Part shown: positions 41,792 to 51,261 of the stretch, one piece after another
Layout: each line of letters begins with the position of its first letter
How positions within the stretch are numbered: position 1 is the stretch's first letter
Assembly (NCBI GenBank): GCA_947625775.1
Contig: CANQPM010000012.1
Coordinates: 1 to 64,000 of the forward strand
DNA: 64,000 nucleotides
Source: an uncultured Lachnospiraceae bacterium
GTDB lineage: Bacteria > Bacillota > Clostridia > Lachnospirales > Lachnospiraceae
Direction: 5' to 3'
Notes under the pieces: model-generated
Told to the model about the DNA's origin: nothing
Databases searched by the model: none
Seen by the model: only the letters and a program-made list of their open reading frames with translations
Position numbers and translations under genes: made by a program

Positions 41792-42055
41792 TTATTCGCC
41801 CAAACCGTCTTCTATCAGCTTTACAAGCTTCTCCAAAGCCTCATTTTCGTCCTTGCCATCACAGAAAAGCTCAATCTCATCTCCGCTCTTTACGCATGCG
41901 CCTAAAACGCTAAGCACGCTTTTAGCGTTCGCCGTAGCGTCATTGAAGGTAAATGTTATGTGCGATTCAAACTGCAATGCCTCCTTGCACAATGTCCCAG
42001 CGGGGCGCAGATGCAGCCCTGTAGGGTTTTTAATTACTACCTTTCGGCTTACCAT
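41792..42055 (-). CDS. ptsH: HPr-like phosphocarrier protein
   Basis: 87 residues. The active-site loop TGLHLRPAG keeps the His phosphorylated by Enzyme I, and NAKSVLSVLGACVKSGDEIE keeps the regulatory Ser for HPr kinase. The start MVSRKVVIKN at 42055 has a GGGGGGA ribosome site. Size and spacing are standard for HPr. The G in place of the usual A after RP is a minor change. It stands between the exopolysaccharide genes and glmM, with gaps of about 86 and 108 bases. Confidence 0.9.
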   Translation of the reverse strand: MVSRKVVIKNPTGLHLRPAGTLCKEALQFESHITFTFNDATANAKSVLSVLGACVKSGDEIELFCDGKDENEALEKLVKLIEDGLGE

Positions 42056-42163
42056 TTGTATCCCCCCATTCTTTTGATTTAAAACTAATACTCTGACTCT
42101 CATCTGCCTGTCTTGGCAGGCCTTCAAATATAAGAACGGTAAATTTTAATCTGCTGCCAGCCG

Positions 42164-43513
42164 CTACAGCATTACATTCTGAATAAGCTCGGCCAGCTCC
42201 TTTGCTTCCTTCTCAATCATTGCCTGATCCTTGCCCTCTATCATTACGCGGACAAGCGGCTCGGTGCCTGACGGCCTTATGAGTACCCTGCCTTCTCCCT
42301 CAAATTTTTTGCTCACGCGGTCTATCGCCTCTGCAATCTCGGGGTATTCCATATAGCTGTTCTTTTTGTGGTTAGGCACGCGCGCGCCGACAAGCGCCTG
42401 CGGCAGCACTGTCATTATGCTTGAAAGCTCTGACAGCTTTTTGCCCGTATCCACCATTACCTCAAGCAGATGAAGCGCGCTCAGAAGACCGTCACCCGTC
42501 GTATTTTCATCGAGGAAAATAATATGTCCCGACTGTTCGCCGCCAAGATTTGCGCCGATATCAAGCATGCGCTCAAGCACATACCTGTCGCCCACCTTTG
42601 TCTGCTCTATATTAATGCCCTGCTCCTTGCCCATAATGAAAAATCCAAGATTGCTCATCACAGTGGCTACAATTGTATTGTCCTTAAGCCTGCCCTTTGA
42701 CTTCATATGGCTGCCTACTATCGCCATAATCTCATCGCCGTCAACGCTGTGCCCGTTTTCGTCAACCGCAAGCAGCCTGTCGGCGTCGCCGTCAAACGCA
42801 AGCCCTATGTTCGCCTTCTCATATACAACACGCGCCATAAGCTCTGACATATGCGTAGATCCGCAATTTGCATTAATGTTTGTGCCGTCGGGCGAATTGT
42901 GGATAGCCACCACCTCCGCGCCAAGCTCCTTCAGCGTTTCAACAGATGTATAGTATGACGCGCCCTCCGCGCAGTCCACCACTATCTTCATACCTTTCAG
43001 ATTGACAGGCACGGCGCGCACGGCATGGTTTATATACTCCTCCCTGGCGTCTGTCCTGTACTTAATTTTTCCCACGCTTGCCCCCGTAGGGAAATTTATG
43101 TCCTTCATGTTGTTTCTGATAAGCGCCTCTATCTCGTCTTCAAGCGCGTCGGGAAGCTTAAAGCCGTTGCCATTGAAAAATTTAATGCCGTTAAACTCCA
43201 CAGGATTATGCGACGCTGAAATAACAACGCCCGCATCCACCCTGTATTTCCTTGTCAGATAAGCTATCGCGGGAGTAGGTATAACGCCTACATATACTAC
43301 GTTTGCCCCCACCGAGCATGCGCCCGCCATAAGCGCATTCGCAAGCATGTCACCCGAAATGCGCGTATCGCACCCTACCATTATGGTCGGCTTATGCTCC
43401 GTCTCCTTTGAAAGCACATATGCTCCCGCCTGCCCAAGCTGCATTGCAAGTAACGGCGTCAGCTCGTCATTTGCAACGCCCCTTACTCCATCAGTACCAA
43501 ACAGTCTTGCCAT
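42164..43513 (-). CDS. glmM: Phosphoglucosamine mutase
   Basis: 449 residues, complete. Interconverts glucosamine 6-phosphate and 1-phosphate for peptidoglycan precursors. Start [15 protein letters not shown], the phosphoserine loop [17 protein letters not shown], metal loop [16 protein letters not shown] and phosphate site [15 protein letters not shown] are all present. GGAGGA precedes the ATG. It follows cdaR by 19 bases in the conserved cdaA-cdaR-glmM order of Firmicutes, where GlmM is known to inhibit CdaA. Confidence 0.97.
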   Translation of the reverse strand: MARLFGTDGVRGVANDELTPLLAMQLGQAGAYVLSKETEHKPTIMVGCDTRISGDMLANALMAGACSVGANVVYVGVIPTPAIAYLTRKYRVDAGVVISASHNPVEFNGIKFFNGNGFKLPDALEDEIEALIRNNMKDINFPTGASVGKIKYRTDAREEYINHAVRAVPVNLKGMKIVVDCAEGASYYTSVETLKELGAEVVAIHNSPDGTNINANCGSTHMSELMARVVYEKANIGLAFDGDADRLLAVDENGHSVDGDEIMAIVGSHMKSKGRLKDNTIVATVMSNLGFFIMGKEQGINIEQTKVGDRYVLERMLDIGANLGGEQSGHIIFLDENTTGDGLLSALHLLEVMVDTGKKLSELSSIMTVLPQALVGARVPNHKKNSYMEYPEIAEAIDRVSKKFEGEGRVLIRPSGTEPLVRVMIEGKDQAMIEKEAKELAELIQNVML

Positions 43514-43532
43514 CTGTTAAATCCTCCATACT

Positions 43533-44864
43533 TTATTCTTCTTCATCAACTTCGTTATCAGTCTCCTGCTCCAGAATAATGTTAAGCACATACGTCTGCG
43601 AAAGCGTCACATTTTCGGGAAGATTAAACGTCAAATCGCCCTGATAGCCGCCCGCTGCCCATTCAGTAAGCCCATACTTATTTAATACCGCGTCCATATC
43701 AACAACGCCTATTATGGAATCCTCATCTATCGAATTAACTGCCGACTCAATTCCAGACACCCTTATATTATAAGTAGCATGGCTGCCGTCCGGAACATCC
43801 TGCTTTATAAGCTTATAGCCCGTCGGCGCATTTGATACCGCAATTTTCGCCGCAGGTATGTTAAACGTCTTTTCAATTATCTTTTCAATATTTACTGTAA
43901 CATTTACGTTGCCGTTAAAACTGCTGTCCGCAAGCTGTATATTGCTCGGCAAATACTTGCGTATATTGACAGTCTGCGTAAAGCTTTCGTCCCTGTCTGT
44001 CAGGTCAATTGCAGAATCGTTCACGGAAAGCTTTGTTATTGCGTCAAGCGCAGTTTTTCTTCCCGCAACTTTGACAGTAGCAGGATCTGATGTGATGTCG
44101 CCGCTCACTCCATATCCGTCCTTGGGCGTGCCCGCCGCGGCAAAGCTCAAGGGCACCTCCTTTGTCGCAAGTATGGTGACGGCTATATTTACCGTCGATA
44201 TATTCATCGTGACTGAGTTGTTCTTTATCTCCTTATCGTCAGCATCATAAAGCTTAAGCTCAACATTTGTATTTATGTCTGTTGAAAAGCCAGTGACGCT
44301 TGTCGTCGCCTCAACGCGCTTTATGCTGCTAATAACAGACTCAGGACCTGAAAGCCTTACAATATTCTGGCTTGGAGTTGTTGAGCCTACCACATACCCC
44401 TCCGCCGGCTCACCAGTTACATAAGCAATTATAGGCAGGCTGATGTTCTTCATATCCTCTATCGAAAGCTGCAGAGTCTCTACGCTGCTCCTGAATTTAA
44501 GCTCGGAGTTGTTGCGCGTACTTGATACCTTGATGCTGACCGTATTCATAAAAGTAAGCTCGGACATATCCGCCACAGCCCTTATGTCATCTTTGGCGAG
44601 CTCATCAAGCACCTTGCTCCTTCCCTCCACAGACACATTCACTGTTTCAGTGCCGCCCACTATGTCATAAACCTTGCCCTCGCTTGTTATGGAGCTTGCA
44701 TTTATTATTTCCACAGGCACATTATAAAAGGTTTTTGTCTCAAAAGGATTATTGATATTATTTATGACAATCCACAGGCCGCACGAGAAAGCGACTGCCA
44801 AAAACTTAAGCCCGATATTATTTGTAAAAAGGTTTATAATTCTGCGTCCAAGATTATTTTTCAT
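43533..44864 (-). CDS. cdaR: CdaR (YbbR-domain) regulator of CdaA
   Basis: 443 residues: an N-terminal membrane helix (IGLKFLAVAFSCGLWIVINN) and about four YbbR repeats on the outer face (for example VPVEIINASSITSEG, SLPIIAYVTGEPAEGY, VPLSFAAAGTPKDGY, FNIPAAKIAVSNAPTGY). The tail is acidic (EQETDNEVDEEE). Known to bind and modulate the diadenylate cyclase CdaA. Its ATG overlaps the cdaA stop by 11 bases. Confidence 0.93.
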   Translation of the reverse strand: MKNNLGRRIINLFTNNIGLKFLAVAFSCGLWIVINNINNPFETKTFYNVPVEIINASSITSEGKVYDIVGGTETVNVSVEGRSKVLDELAKDDIRAVADMSELTFMNTVSIKVSSTRNNSELKFRSSVETLQLSIEDMKNISLPIIAYVTGEPAEGYVVGSTTPSQNIVRLSGPESVISSIKRVEATTSVTGFSTDINTNVELKLYDADDKEIKNNSVTMNISTVNIAVTILATKEVPLSFAAAGTPKDGYGVSGDITSDPATVKVAGRKTALDAITKLSVNDSAIDLTDRDESFTQTVNIRKYLPSNIQLADSSFNGNVNVTVNIEKIIEKTFNIPAAKIAVSNAPTGYKLIKQDVPDGSHATYNIRVSGIESAVNSIDEDSIIGVVDMDAVLNKYGLTEWAAGGYQGDLTFNLPENVTLSQTYVLNIILEQETDNEVDEEE

Positions 44865-45723
44865 CTTTAGCCCTACCTTTCCAGAGCCCGCGTTTCTTTT
44901 CCTCCGCTTCCTTGTTCTGTATCATAGTAAGCTTCTCCCTGAGCCCGTTCGCGTCGAGATTCCTGTACAGCTCTCCCTCATAAGTGACGCTGACATTTCC
45001 CGTCTCCTCGGACACAATGATAGTAAGCGCGTCTGTCACCTCGGATATTCCCACGCCGGCGCGGTGGCGCGTGCCAAGCTCCTTGCTTATCTGCATATTA
45101 TCCGACAGCGGAAGGTAGCAGGTCGCCGACACTACCCTGTTGCCGCGCACAATCACGGCGCCGTCATGCAGCGGCGTATTATGCTCAAAAATATTGATTA
45201 AAAGCTGGCTTGAAATAAGTCCGTCAACCTCTATGCCCGTTCTCTCATACTCCGTCAGCGCCACGTCCTGCTCTATGACTATAAGCGCCCCAGTCTTTAC
45301 CTTGCCCATCTCAAAGCTTGCTTTAATAAGGTCATTGACAGTCTTGTCAGAAAAGCGCTCGTCAGACGGTTTATCAAAAGCAACGAAGTTCGTAAGAATA
45401 TTTTTCCGCCCCAGCTCCTCAAGCGCGCGGCGAAGCTCGGGCTGAAGTATTACCACAATCGCTATCACCGCTATGCTGAACACGTTTTCCACTATCCATA
45501 CTATGGTATGCATATTAAATAAAATCGCAAGCAGAATAAACACCAGAATAATGACAATTCCCTTCATGAGCTGCCATACCTTCGTATGCTTAGCCCACGC
45601 CATAATATGGTACACCAAAAAGGATATAATGATTATTTCCACTATATCCTCCCATCTGATGCTGAATCTGTGCAAAGACAGAGATACAATATATGAATTG
45701 AGAAAATCCATAATCCTATTCAT
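44854..45723 (-). CDS. cdaA: Diadenylate cyclase CdaA
   Basis: 289 residues. Makes cyclic di-AMP from ATP at the membrane. Three N-terminal membrane helices (within 25-90), then the DAC domain: ALEELGRKN, GALIVIEQDVALTEY, LHDGAVIV (catalytic DGA) and LGTRHRAGVGISEVTDAL (RHR motif). The Lys/Glu-rich C-terminal tail is cytoplasmic. First gene of the cdaA-cdaR-glmM set, preceded by GGAATTAG. Confidence 0.96.
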   Translation of the reverse strand: MNRIMDFLNSYIVSLSLHRFSIRWEDIVEIIIISFLVYHIMAWAKHTKVWQLMKGIVIILVFILLAILFNMHTIVWIVENVFSIAVIAIVVILQPELRRALEELGRKNILTNFVAFDKPSDERFSDKTVNDLIKASFEMGKVKTGALIVIEQDVALTEYERTGIEVDGLISSQLLINIFEHNTPLHDGAVIVRGNRVVSATCYLPLSDNMQISKELGTRHRAGVGISEVTDALTIIVSEETGNVSVTYEGELYRNLDANGLREKLTMIQNKEAEEKKRGLWKGRAKDEK

Positions 45724-45729
45724 GTAATA

Positions 45730-46686
45730 CTAATTCCTTTTCTGCTGTTTTACCGCCTTTTCGGGCACCCTTATAGTTTTTACTCTCTTTTGAGGCATGG
45801 CAACCGTATTTTTGGGCACTGCCTTTACATAATAATAATACTCGTCATCTTCAAACTGGACAAGCTCTGTCCTCGAATAATCCACATTAAATACAAAAAA
45901 TTCCAGCACCTTGGCGATTGCAACCGACGCAACGCTTCCAAGTATCACGCCAAGGATTGACACGTTTGTGCTGTACATCAAATCGCCGAAAAGCAATACA
46001 AGAATATCCAGCAAAGCGCCTGTTATCATAGCAACAGTCCACGCGTAATCAATGCTTAACCTTCTTATGAAATATACCACAAGGAGAGTCAGCACAAAGC
46101 CCGCTATGGCTATAAACATCTCCTTATTTTTCATCATTCCGTCGATGACATATTTGAATTTTTCCAGAGAGCCGTCCTCCTCAAAGGTGCCAAGGATTGA
46201 AGCGCTCTGCGTCATATATCCTACAGTATAGTACACCACCACTCCGCTTGCTACGGATACCGCGGAAACGGGCGTACCGACAAGCCCCATGGCAATGGGC
46301 ATAATATACGGTATCTTCAATATAAAGCATATCGGCGTCAAAAGTACGGCAAGCGTATCTTTCGGTGAAAATCTTATATACAATATAAATAATATCAAAA
46401 ACTCCGCCAGCGCCACAACCGCACATTCCATCGAAAGCTCATACAGATGCCCGAGCGTAACCGCCGCCGCCACAAATACAATAAAATTCATCGGCATGAA
46501 CGAACATATCAGTGACAAAATCAATACCACGGCGCCGCCCTTAAGCTTTCCCATATATCCTATCTCACTGTTGATCAGAAGTATCGCGGCGGCTGCAAGC
46601 AGGAACTTGCCTACAGGAGTTATATATGCCTCATACTTGCTGTAAAACCGTTTCAGATGTTCACGCATAACCAATAGGTTCGTCAT
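45730..46686 (-). CDS. Polytopic membrane protein, function unknown
   Basis: 318 residues with about eight membrane helices (for example FLLAAAAILLINSEIGYM, GAVVLILSLICSFM, FIVFVAAAVTLGHLY, SVASGVVVYYTVGYMT) and a basic C-terminal tail (KRVKTIRVPEKAVKQQKRN). No family motif recognised; it resembles conserved Lachnospiraceae membrane proteins next to cdaA. It lies 6 bases upstream of cdaA and 24 bases after a two-helix protein, so all are probably one operon. A transporter or a scaffold for CdaA are both possible. Confidence 0.75.
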   Translation of the reverse strand: MTNLLVMREHLKRFYSKYEAYITPVGKFLLAAAAILLINSEIGYMGKLKGGAVVLILSLICSFMPMNFIVFVAAAVTLGHLYELSMECAVVALAEFLILFILYIRFSPKDTLAVLLTPICFILKIPYIMPIAMGLVGTPVSAVSVASGVVVYYTVGYMTQSASILGTFEEDGSLEKFKYVIDGMMKNKEMFIAIAGFVLTLLVVYFIRRLSIDYAWTVAMITGALLDILVLLFGDLMYSTNVSILGVILGSVASVAIAKVLEFFVFNVDYSRTELVQFEDDEYYYYVKAVPKNTVAMPQKRVKTIRVPEKAVKQQKRN

Positions 46687-46710
46687 AATAAATTCCTTTC
46701 TGATAAGGCG

Positions 46711-47109
46711 CTACTTTCTTGTTTCCTTATCATAGAGATAAGAAAGCTTTTTAAGATTATTGTAGTACCTTTTTAAGCTTTTCTTTGCCTTTGTATAACG
46801 GTATGTATATATGGCGTATGAAACTGCCGCATACAGCAAAATAAAGATAAGATAGGCTATTATAACCCTCCTGCCGAACTGAAGCAGATCCATTTTGTAA
46901 ATATCCGCCATAAGCGTCTCAAAATTGTACAGTATATACACTCCAAAGACAATAAAAAATCCAACCGTGCCGCTGATAACCGCCCTGATTACCTGCAGCC
47001 CGATATAATCCCCTCTAAAGTAGCTTCCTATGGACACATTTTTTTTGCCCTCATTTGCCTCATAGGAAGCCATCTTTGTCATCAATCTGATTCTTTCCTC
47101 GTTTAACAT
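46711..47109 (-). CDS. Two-helix membrane protein, function unknown
   Basis: 132 residues. Two hydrophobic segments (about 36-65 and 85-107), with a basic C-terminal tail predicted in the cytoplasm (RYTKAKKSLKRYYNNLKKLSYLYD). AGGGAATT precedes the ATG. It lies in the operon between yvyF and the polytopic protein. No domain recognised; the N-terminal ERIRLMTKMASYEANEGKKNV is probably cytoplasmic. Confidence 0.75.
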   Translation of the reverse strand: MLNEERIRLMTKMASYEANEGKKNVSIGSYFRGDYIGLQVIRAVISGTVGFFIVFGVYILYNFETLMADIYKMDLLQFGRRVIIAYLIFILLYAAVSYAIYTYRYTKAKKSLKRYYNNLKKLSYLYDKETRK

Positions 47110-47137
47110 AACAATTCCCTGCTGCCTTAATGCGCCT

Positions 47138-47554
47138 TTATCTGTCTAAGAATCTCATCTTGTTGCCATCGCCGCGGTTCTTTTTGACGGGCTCCTCAAT
47201 AATGCGCTTGGGCTTTTCAATGGCATGCGAAAGATTTGATGCGAGCTGGCTTTTGCACTTCTCGCACAGCTTACCCGAACGGATCATAGTGCCGCAATTC
47301 TCGCAGGGAAGCTTTACGGGCGAATCCGCCGTGAACTCAAGGCGTTCCTCCCTTATCCACTGCTGAATCTGTCCCGGCTCAACCTCGCAGGCCTCCGCAA
47401 CCTCCTTTATATCTGTATGAGGATTCTCACGTATATATTTTTTTACTGCCTGAAATGTTTCCTCCAGCTGTGCCCTGCATGCGGGGCAGATTGGCATACC
47501 CGAAATATGGTTAAAAAGTTTCCCGCATTTTCTGCAATTTCTTACGTCGCTCAT
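47138..47554 (-). CDS. yvyF: YvyF/TIGR03826-type flagellar operon protein
   Basis: 138 residues. An N-terminal CRKCGKLFNHISGMPICPAC zinc site, a helix-turn-helix-like middle (DIKEVAEACEVEPGQIQQWIREERL), a second zinc site CENCG...CEKC and a basic tail. This matches the YvyF family found after comFC in Bacillus and near flagellar genes. The start MSDVRN at 47554 has GGAGG 7 bases upstream, inside the end of comFC. Probably a regulator of late flagellar genes. Confidence 0.85.
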   Translation of the reverse strand: MSDVRNCRKCGKLFNHISGMPICPACRAQLEETFQAVKKYIRENPHTDIKEVAEACEVEPGQIQQWIREERLEFTADSPVKLPCENCGTMIRSGKLCEKCKSQLASNLSHAIEKPKRIIEEPVKKNRGDGNKMRFLDR

Positions 47555-47568
47555 CCGCTTTTCCTCCA

Positions 47569-48294
47569 TTAAATTCCCTCTCCTATGCAGAGAGTAATAA
47601 AATAAATTTTTCCCACACCATGACGCTTTAACTCCGACGCGACCGCATCCAGGGTGCTTCCCGTCGTGTAAATGTCGTCAATAATTATGGTTTTATTTAA
47701 TTTTACAACATCTGAGCCAATATTAAAAGCTTTTTTCAAATTATTTTGTCTGGATATTGCATTTAATTGCTTTTGGGGCAGTGTTTTTTTGGTTCTTTTC
47801 ACTATATCGGTTCTCGTAGGAACGCCAAAAAGCCTTGAAAGCTCCCTTGCCAAAAGCTCCGCCTGGTTATATCCGCGCTTATCCTGCCTTGTCCTGTGAA
47901 GCGGCACAGGGATAAACGCGTCCGCATCCATAGCGCATATCTCCTGCCTTAAATTCCTGTAAATATCCCTTGCGTAAAACTGGGCATACTCACCCCTATG
48001 TCCGTACTTGAATCTGTAAACGCTCTTTTTCATGCTCTGATAATCATAAAGCGCAAAGCCATAATCAAACACATGCTCCCTGCGCATACAGTCGCTGCAG
48101 TATATTTTTCCCTCATCATAAAGCTGCTTACCGCATTTTCTGCATGTTGGAGGCTTTATATACTGTATTTTTGCCGCGCACCCGCCGCACACAAGCTGCT
48201 CCCCAAACGGCAGGATATCATCACACACCGGGCAATGGCGCGGGAAAAGCAAATCCTTAATTCTGCCGCCAAGGCTTATATTACTATTTCGCAT
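47569..48294 (-). CDS. comFC: ComFC phosphoribosyltransferase-like protein
   Basis: 241 residues. Double-zinc-ribbon N-terminus (CPVCDDIL, CGGC, CRKCG, CSDC) and a type I PRTase-like domain with QDKRGYNQAELLARELSRLF and the PRPP loop IIIDDIYTTGSTLDAVA. In Bacillus ComFC is needed for DNA uptake. AAAGGA precedes the ATG. The start overlaps the recD2 end by 19 bases and its stop overlaps an ATG upstream of yvyF. Confidence 0.92.
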   Translation of the reverse strand: MRNSNISLGGRIKDLLFPRHCPVCDDILPFGEQLVCGGCAAKIQYIKPPTCRKCGKQLYDEGKIYCSDCMRREHVFDYGFALYDYQSMKKSVYRFKYGHRGEYAQFYARDIYRNLRQEICAMDADAFIPVPLHRTRQDKRGYNQAELLARELSRLFGVPTRTDIVKRTKKTLPQKQLNAISRQNNLKKAFNIGSDVVKLNKTIIIDDIYTTGSTLDAVASELKRHGVGKIYFITLCIGEGI

Positions 48295-50525
48295 ATTCTG
48301 TCCTTTAATCCTGTATATCTTTTCTGCTCACTTTCATTTGCTATCATCTGCCTTACCGTATCTCGGCTGCCCAGAATAACCACACAGCTTTTCGCCCTCG
48401 TGACCCCCGTATATAGAAGATTTCTGTTGAAAAGCAGCCTCGGCCCCGTCAGGAGCGGCATAATCACGGCGGGATATTCGCTGCCCTGTGATTTATGTAT
48501 TGTAATGGCATAGGCAAGCTCTATCTCATCAACTCCGTTAAACGGATATGTCACCCTGCGCATATCGTCATATTCCACCACTACCGTCTGGGCTGTCTCA
48601 TTTATTTCACGCACTATGCCTATATCACCGTTAAAAACGCCCTGCCCGCTGTCCACCGCGATACCGTATTTGCTGACTACCTCCCATTCAAGCTGGTAAT
48701 TATTTTTTATCTGCATAACCTTGTCGCCAGCCCGCAGAATGTCATCGCCGTGGGCAAGCTCTGGCTTTTGGCTTGAAGGAGGATTCAGATACTGCTGAAG
48801 TATTTTATTCAGCGTATCTACTCCCAGCGGACCGCGCCTCATAGGCGTGAGCACCTGTATGTCATATATGCCCGCATTTACATATTTGGGCAGCTTTTCA
48901 GTTATCAATATAATCATATGCTTGTATATGACGTTTATATTATTCCTTTCCAAAAAGAAAAAATCCCTGCTTTTGTTGTCAAGCGAAATCTCCCTGCCCT
49001 CGTTTATGCTGTGGGCATTTATGACAATGTCACTCTCGCCCGCCTGTCGGAAAATTTTTGACAGTGAGACACCTGCAAATTTCCCGCTTTCCATTATATC
49101 CTTCAGCACCTGCCCCGCGCCTACTGACGGCAGCTGGTTCCTGTCTCCCACCATTATAAGCCTTGTCCCTGGCATGACAGCCTTAAGAAGCGCCTGGAAA
49201 AGATATATGTCAACCATCGACATTTCATCTATGATTATAACGTCAGCCTCCAGCGGATTGAGCTCGTTTTTTTCAAAATGCGCGCCCGAAAAGCTTTTTT
49301 CGTCGTCTGAAACCGCGCCGTTAATCTCGAGCAGACGGTGGATTGTCCTCGCCTCAAAGCCCGTCGCCTCGGTCATGCGTTTAGCCGCGCGCCCCGTCGG
49401 CGCCGCCAGAAATATATCAAGCCCTTCATTTTCAAAATAGCGCAGAATCATATTTATTGTCGTAGTTTTTCCAGTGCCTGGCCCTCCTGACAGTATAAAT
49501 ATGCCGTTCTGAATCGCCTCCGTAACCGCCAGCCGCTGCTGCTCATCAAGCCGCACGGAATTTGCCTCTTCAAGCCTTTTAAGCTTTTCCGAAATCCTGT
49601 CAAGCTCAGCCCCTGTAAGCCTGTCCGCATCGCCAAACGCCTGCTGCAGCTCGTACAACATTCTCGCACAGTTGAGCTCCGCGTAGTACGCACTCATACC
49701 ATATATGCATCTGCCGCCGTCCTTTTCCTTTATTACGATTTTTTTATCTATCGCAAGATTTGGCAGCTGGGGCGAAAGCACCTGGGGCGAAAGTCCGAGC
49801 ATATCAGCCGACCTTTCAAGCAGAAGCTCCTCGGGAAGGTAAGTATGCCCCTCCGCGCCTGCCTGCAAAAGGATATAAAGCATGCCGCTGCGCATTCTAT
49901 AGTCCGAGTCTACGTGTATGCCGATTTTTGACGCAATCTCATCTGCCGTGCGAAAGCCCACACCCGCTATGTCCTCCGCAAGCTTATACGGGTTTTCGCG
50001 CATTATCTTGTATAAGCCCATTCCGTAATAGTTGTATATTTTGACAGCGAGCGCATTTGATATGCCGTATTTTTGGAGAAAAACCACCGCTTCCCTCGCG
50101 TCTTTTTTCTCCTCCACCTGCTCCGCTATCTCACGCGCCTTTTTTTCGCTTATGCCCTTTACCTCGGCAAGCCTGTGCGGCTCCTCCTCTATTATCCTAA
50201 AGGTGTCGTTCCCAAAGCGCCGCACTATGCGCGCCGCAAGCGCCGCCCCTACTCCCTTTATCGCCCCCGAGCCAAGATAACGCTCCGCAGCGGCGGCATC
50301 GTCAGGCGCCGCCGCGTGAAAGCTTTTTACGTTAAACTGCGTTTCATTATACTTGGCATTATCCTCATATTCGCCCTCCGCCTCTATAAATTCGCCCTCG
50401 TCAAGCTGAACCAGTGTTCCCTTGCAGGTTATCTCAGTCTCCTCTGACACAAGCTTAAAAATAATATATCCGTTCTGCGGGTTTTTGAATATGATATGCT
50501 TTACAAAGCCCTTGATGGTTTCCAA
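48276..50525 (-). CDS. recD2: RecD2-type helicase
   Basis: 749 residues, an SF1B 5'-3' DNA helicase of the RecBC-independent RecD2 class. N-terminal OB-like region (ETIKGFVKHIIFKNPQNG), tandem helix-hairpin-helix repeats (LGSGAIKGVGAALAARIV, LAEVKGISEKKAREIA, LAEDIAGVGFRTADEIA), Walker A LSGGPGTGKTTTI, Walker B VIIIDEMSMVD, and C-terminal motifs VMQIKNNYQLEWE, AYAITIHKSQGSEYPAVIM and LYTGVTRAKSCVVILG. TTG at 50525 is chosen as start: GGGGGA is 5-6 bases upstream, and the ATG codons further up lie in a terminator-like hairpin. Confidence 0.93.
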   Translation of the reverse strand: METIKGFVKHIIFKNPQNGYIIFKLVSEETEITCKGTLVQLDEGEFIEAEGEYEDNAKYNETQFNVKSFHAAAPDDAAAAERYLGSGAIKGVGAALAARIVRRFGNDTFRIIEEEPHRLAEVKGISEKKAREIAEQVEEKKDAREAVVFLQKYGISNALAVKIYNYYGMGLYKIMRENPYKLAEDIAGVGFRTADEIASKIGIHVDSDYRMRSGMLYILLQAGAEGHTYLPEELLLERSADMLGLSPQVLSPQLPNLAIDKKIVIKEKDGGRCIYGMSAYYAELNCARMLYELQQAFGDADRLTGAELDRISEKLKRLEEANSVRLDEQQRLAVTEAIQNGIFILSGGPGTGKTTTINMILRYFENEGLDIFLAAPTGRAAKRMTEATGFEARTIHRLLEINGAVSDDEKSFSGAHFEKNELNPLEADVIIIDEMSMVDIYLFQALLKAVMPGTRLIMVGDRNQLPSVGAGQVLKDIMESGKFAGVSLSKIFRQAGESDIVINAHSINEGREISLDNKSRDFFFLERNNINVIYKHMIILITEKLPKYVNAGIYDIQVLTPMRRGPLGVDTLNKILQQYLNPPSSQKPELAHGDDILRAGDKVMQIKNNYQLEWEVVSKYGIAVDSGQGVFNGDIGIVREINETAQTVVVEYDDMRRVTYPFNGVDEIELAYAITIHKSQGSEYPAVIMPLLTGPRLLFNRNLLYTGVTRAKSCVVILGSRDTVRQMIANESEQKRYTGLKDRICEIVI

Positions 50526-50546
50526 GAAAAATCCCCCAAACATTAA

Positions 50547-50580
50547 AAGCCAACCCATTTATCATATAAAGAGTTGGCTT
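50547..50580 (-). terminator. Hairpin between flgJ-like and recD2 genes
   Basis: AAGCCAAC (50547-50554) pairs with GTTGGCTT (50573-50580). On the minus strand it ends in four T and lies 22 bases before the recD2 start. Likely a terminator for the flagellar genes or an attenuator for recD2. Confidence 0.6.
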
Positions 50581-50761
50581 AATACTTTTGAAATTTCCAC
50601 AGCTATTCAGCGCCTTTATATTTATAAGCATCAGACTATATAAAAGCAATTCTTTCTCTGCCTGATGCGCTGCCGCCGCATTTTTACAGATTTTGCAGCG
50701 AGTGAAAATCACGCGCCTGACAGCTGCCGTTTACCCTTGCATAATCAGATTATGTTTTCAT

Positions 50762-50805
50762 GAAATTATAATTTCTGAAATTACAATTTCTGAAATTACA
50801 ATTTC
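50762..50805. repeat. Three tandem 15-bp palindromic repeats
   Basis: Three copies of GAAATTRYAATTTC-like 14-mers at 50762-50775, 50777-50790 and 50792-50805 with a strict 15-base period; each is a palindrome (GAAATT/AATTTC). The last copy includes the flgJ-like stop codon. Even spacing and dyad symmetry suggest an array of protein sites or an unusual 3' end. Confidence 0.85.
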
Positions 50806-51167
50806 ATGGCTTCATTCTGGCGCTTCATCTGCTCATACAATGTCCTTGCCAAGCCTACGCTGCCGCTGTCCGCCACCTGGCTGCTGAGCTGGTGCAGCGC
50901 TGTCTCCTTGAAAACGTCTACCATTTTATTTCCATATGAGTTTTCGTCTTTGTCATCTGAAAACATCTTGGTCGATTCAAGCATTGTGTCAAAAATCTTC
51001 TCTACAAAATACGCCTCAAACTCCTTGCACGCGTCCATCAATTCCTCGTCTGATTCACTGCCCGCGCTATTCTCAAGCTTGCTCTGGAGCGCCGATGCCT
51101 TATTGCTCTGCGCCGCCTGTGTAGATAAATAATCCGAATACGCCGAACCCATACCGCCAATATCCAT
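50796..51167 (-). CDS. flgJ: FlgJ-like rod-binding protein
   Basis: 123 residues, only the N-terminal rod-capping domain of FlgJ without a peptidoglycan hydrolase part, as usual in Firmicutes. Visible: DEELMDACKEFEAYFVEKIFDTMLEST, KMVDVFKETALHQLSSQVADSG and LARTLYEQMKRQNEAM. The ATG at 51167 has GGAGG 6 bases upstream. It follows two rod genes and probably helps assemble the flagellar rod through the wall. Confidence 0.88.
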   Translation of the reverse strand: MDIGGMGSAYSDYLSTQAAQSNKASALQSKLENSAGSESDEELMDACKEFEAYFVEKIFDTMLESTKMFSDDKDENSYGNKMVDVFKETALHQLSSQVADSGSVGLARTLYEQMKRQNEAMKL

Positions 51168-51261
51168 AATAATCCTCCATTCCTGATGCGCCCGCAAATT
51201 TGTGCCCTAAGCGCAAATTTGCCGCCTTATTCAGCCCTGCAAAAGCATTGCAATTACGTTT

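Noticed and set aside
42053-42070. Six-G run before the HPr start
   Set aside because: It serves as the ribosome binding site; no frame depends on its length.
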